The notes below the pieces were generated by a model, which was not told the origin of the DNA, did no database searches, and saw nothing but the letters and a program-made list of their open reading frames with translations. This document shows, one piece after another, positions 63,061 through 64,000 of a DNA stretch of 64,000 nt. Origin of the DNA: Dreissena polymorpha (taxonomy: Eukaryota > Mollusca > Bivalvia > Myida > Dreissenidae). The DNA lies in the NCBI RefSeq assembly GCF_020536995.1, contig NC_068359.1:71083573-71147572 (forward strand), written 5' to 3'. Within the stretch, counting starts at the first letter, position 1; each line of letters begins with the position of its first letter. Both the position numbers and the translations under genes were made by a program.

Positions 63061-64000
63061 GTATCCTTATTAAAGAGCTTTTAAAGAGTGAAAAGGATCA
63101 CATGGTTCTGTTTTTATGCCCCTTCCGTCCGTAGTTTTGTCTCGTCCGTCCAATTTCTTAACAGACACCGGCAAAAATTGACGGAACCTTCATGTGGAAG
63201 TCCATGAATGTATTCTGGTGATCTTTTTTGTACCGTATGTTATTGCCATGGTCAGTTCCAGTTATGTATCCTAGTTTGTTCTTCATTTCTGAAGTTCTCT
63301 ATTAAGTATTAATGGTTGTTCAGTACTCCTCAATTGCCTAACATGGGTTCTGGGGAGAATTCAACAGTTTAATTATGATCATTGTATGTATACATAACTC
63401 TTAATATTAGTGTTTTAAATAAACAAATTATACGTTGCATGCACATAATATCATATCATAAATTAGTATAGTACGTCCGAACAACTACATATCTTGCATG
63501 AAGGAAAGCAAAGCATCAGAGAAAATATTGTGGGAGCTAATCATAGCATATTATTCATAGCATAGCACCGCATATAGTTTTGAAGCATAACATAGAATGG
63601 TGTAAAGTATAGTATTTTTATTCGCATGAAATAACATATGTTTATTTCACAGTATGTTAATTTGTATTTTTAAGTTTATTATTATATTGGGTACCTATTC
63701 GTAATATAGTATGGTATATCATGCAATGTTACGTAGATAATATCATGCACACGGCCTCTTACTTACCAGTCCCATACGGTGTGATCTAGGTTCAGTAAGT
63801 AGATATTAGGCGAGCACGAGGCTAGAGTCTAATATAGATTTCAGTATCACGTGCGGTTGCGGTAAAATAGGTGTGTACACATTTTTGTCGAAAGAATCAA
63901 CGTAATAACATGCGCCAATTCAGATTTACTATATTTAAGAACGAATAATGTGTAATTATTTAATTAATTATTGTGTTTATTACGATAGGGGTTAACCAAC
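63061..64000. other. No further exon recognised
   Basis: AT-rich sequence, probably intron or flank of the putative gene. I could not identify another exon before the window ends. Confidence 0.4.

Overview
The window looks like nuclear DNA of a bivalve mollusc. It is AT-rich, has small exons in long introns, and is crowded with short transposons, tRNA-derived SINEs and long trinucleotide arrays. Several repeats resemble ones I remember from Dreissena and other bivalves, so Dreissena is my best guess, but only from memory. Nothing looks bacterial, and there are no operons or CRISPR arrays.

The main content is one complete protein-coding gene on the + strand, 7255-28222. I assembled it by hand from 11 exons with matching splice phases (1959 nt, 652 residues plus stop). 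It encodes a membrane guanylate cyclase. The predicted order is: short N-terminus, first membrane helix, nitrate/nitrite-sensing (NIT) domain outside the cell, second membrane helix, coiled-coil linker, and class III guanylate cyclase catalytic domain with all key residues. It has no kinase-homology domain and no haem (H-NOX) domain. Its introns hold two copies of one long-TIR MITE, a LINE tail on each strand, a SINE, a MITE carrying a tRNA-like cassette, and a pair of identical 244-bp direct repeats.

Upstream (1-7200) I see no gene, only repeats: an (AT)n tract, two copies of the tRNA-cassette MITE, a tRNA-derived SINE and an old dispersed repeat. Downstream (28.2-58.9 kb) is repeat-rich: foldback MITEs, a 1.4-kb inverted-repeat element, five classes of tandem arrays, a MULE-type transposase fragment whose 3' end is tandemly duplicated, a broken CXC-domain element (about 44.5-47.7 kb), and a 1067-bp tandem duplication that contains GAT microsatellites.

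At the right end (58.9-63.1 kb), three phase-compatible exons suggest part of a second + strand gene that runs out of the window. I do not recognise its product. A 1.5-kb minisatellite with a 132-bp higher-order repeat lies in one of its introns.
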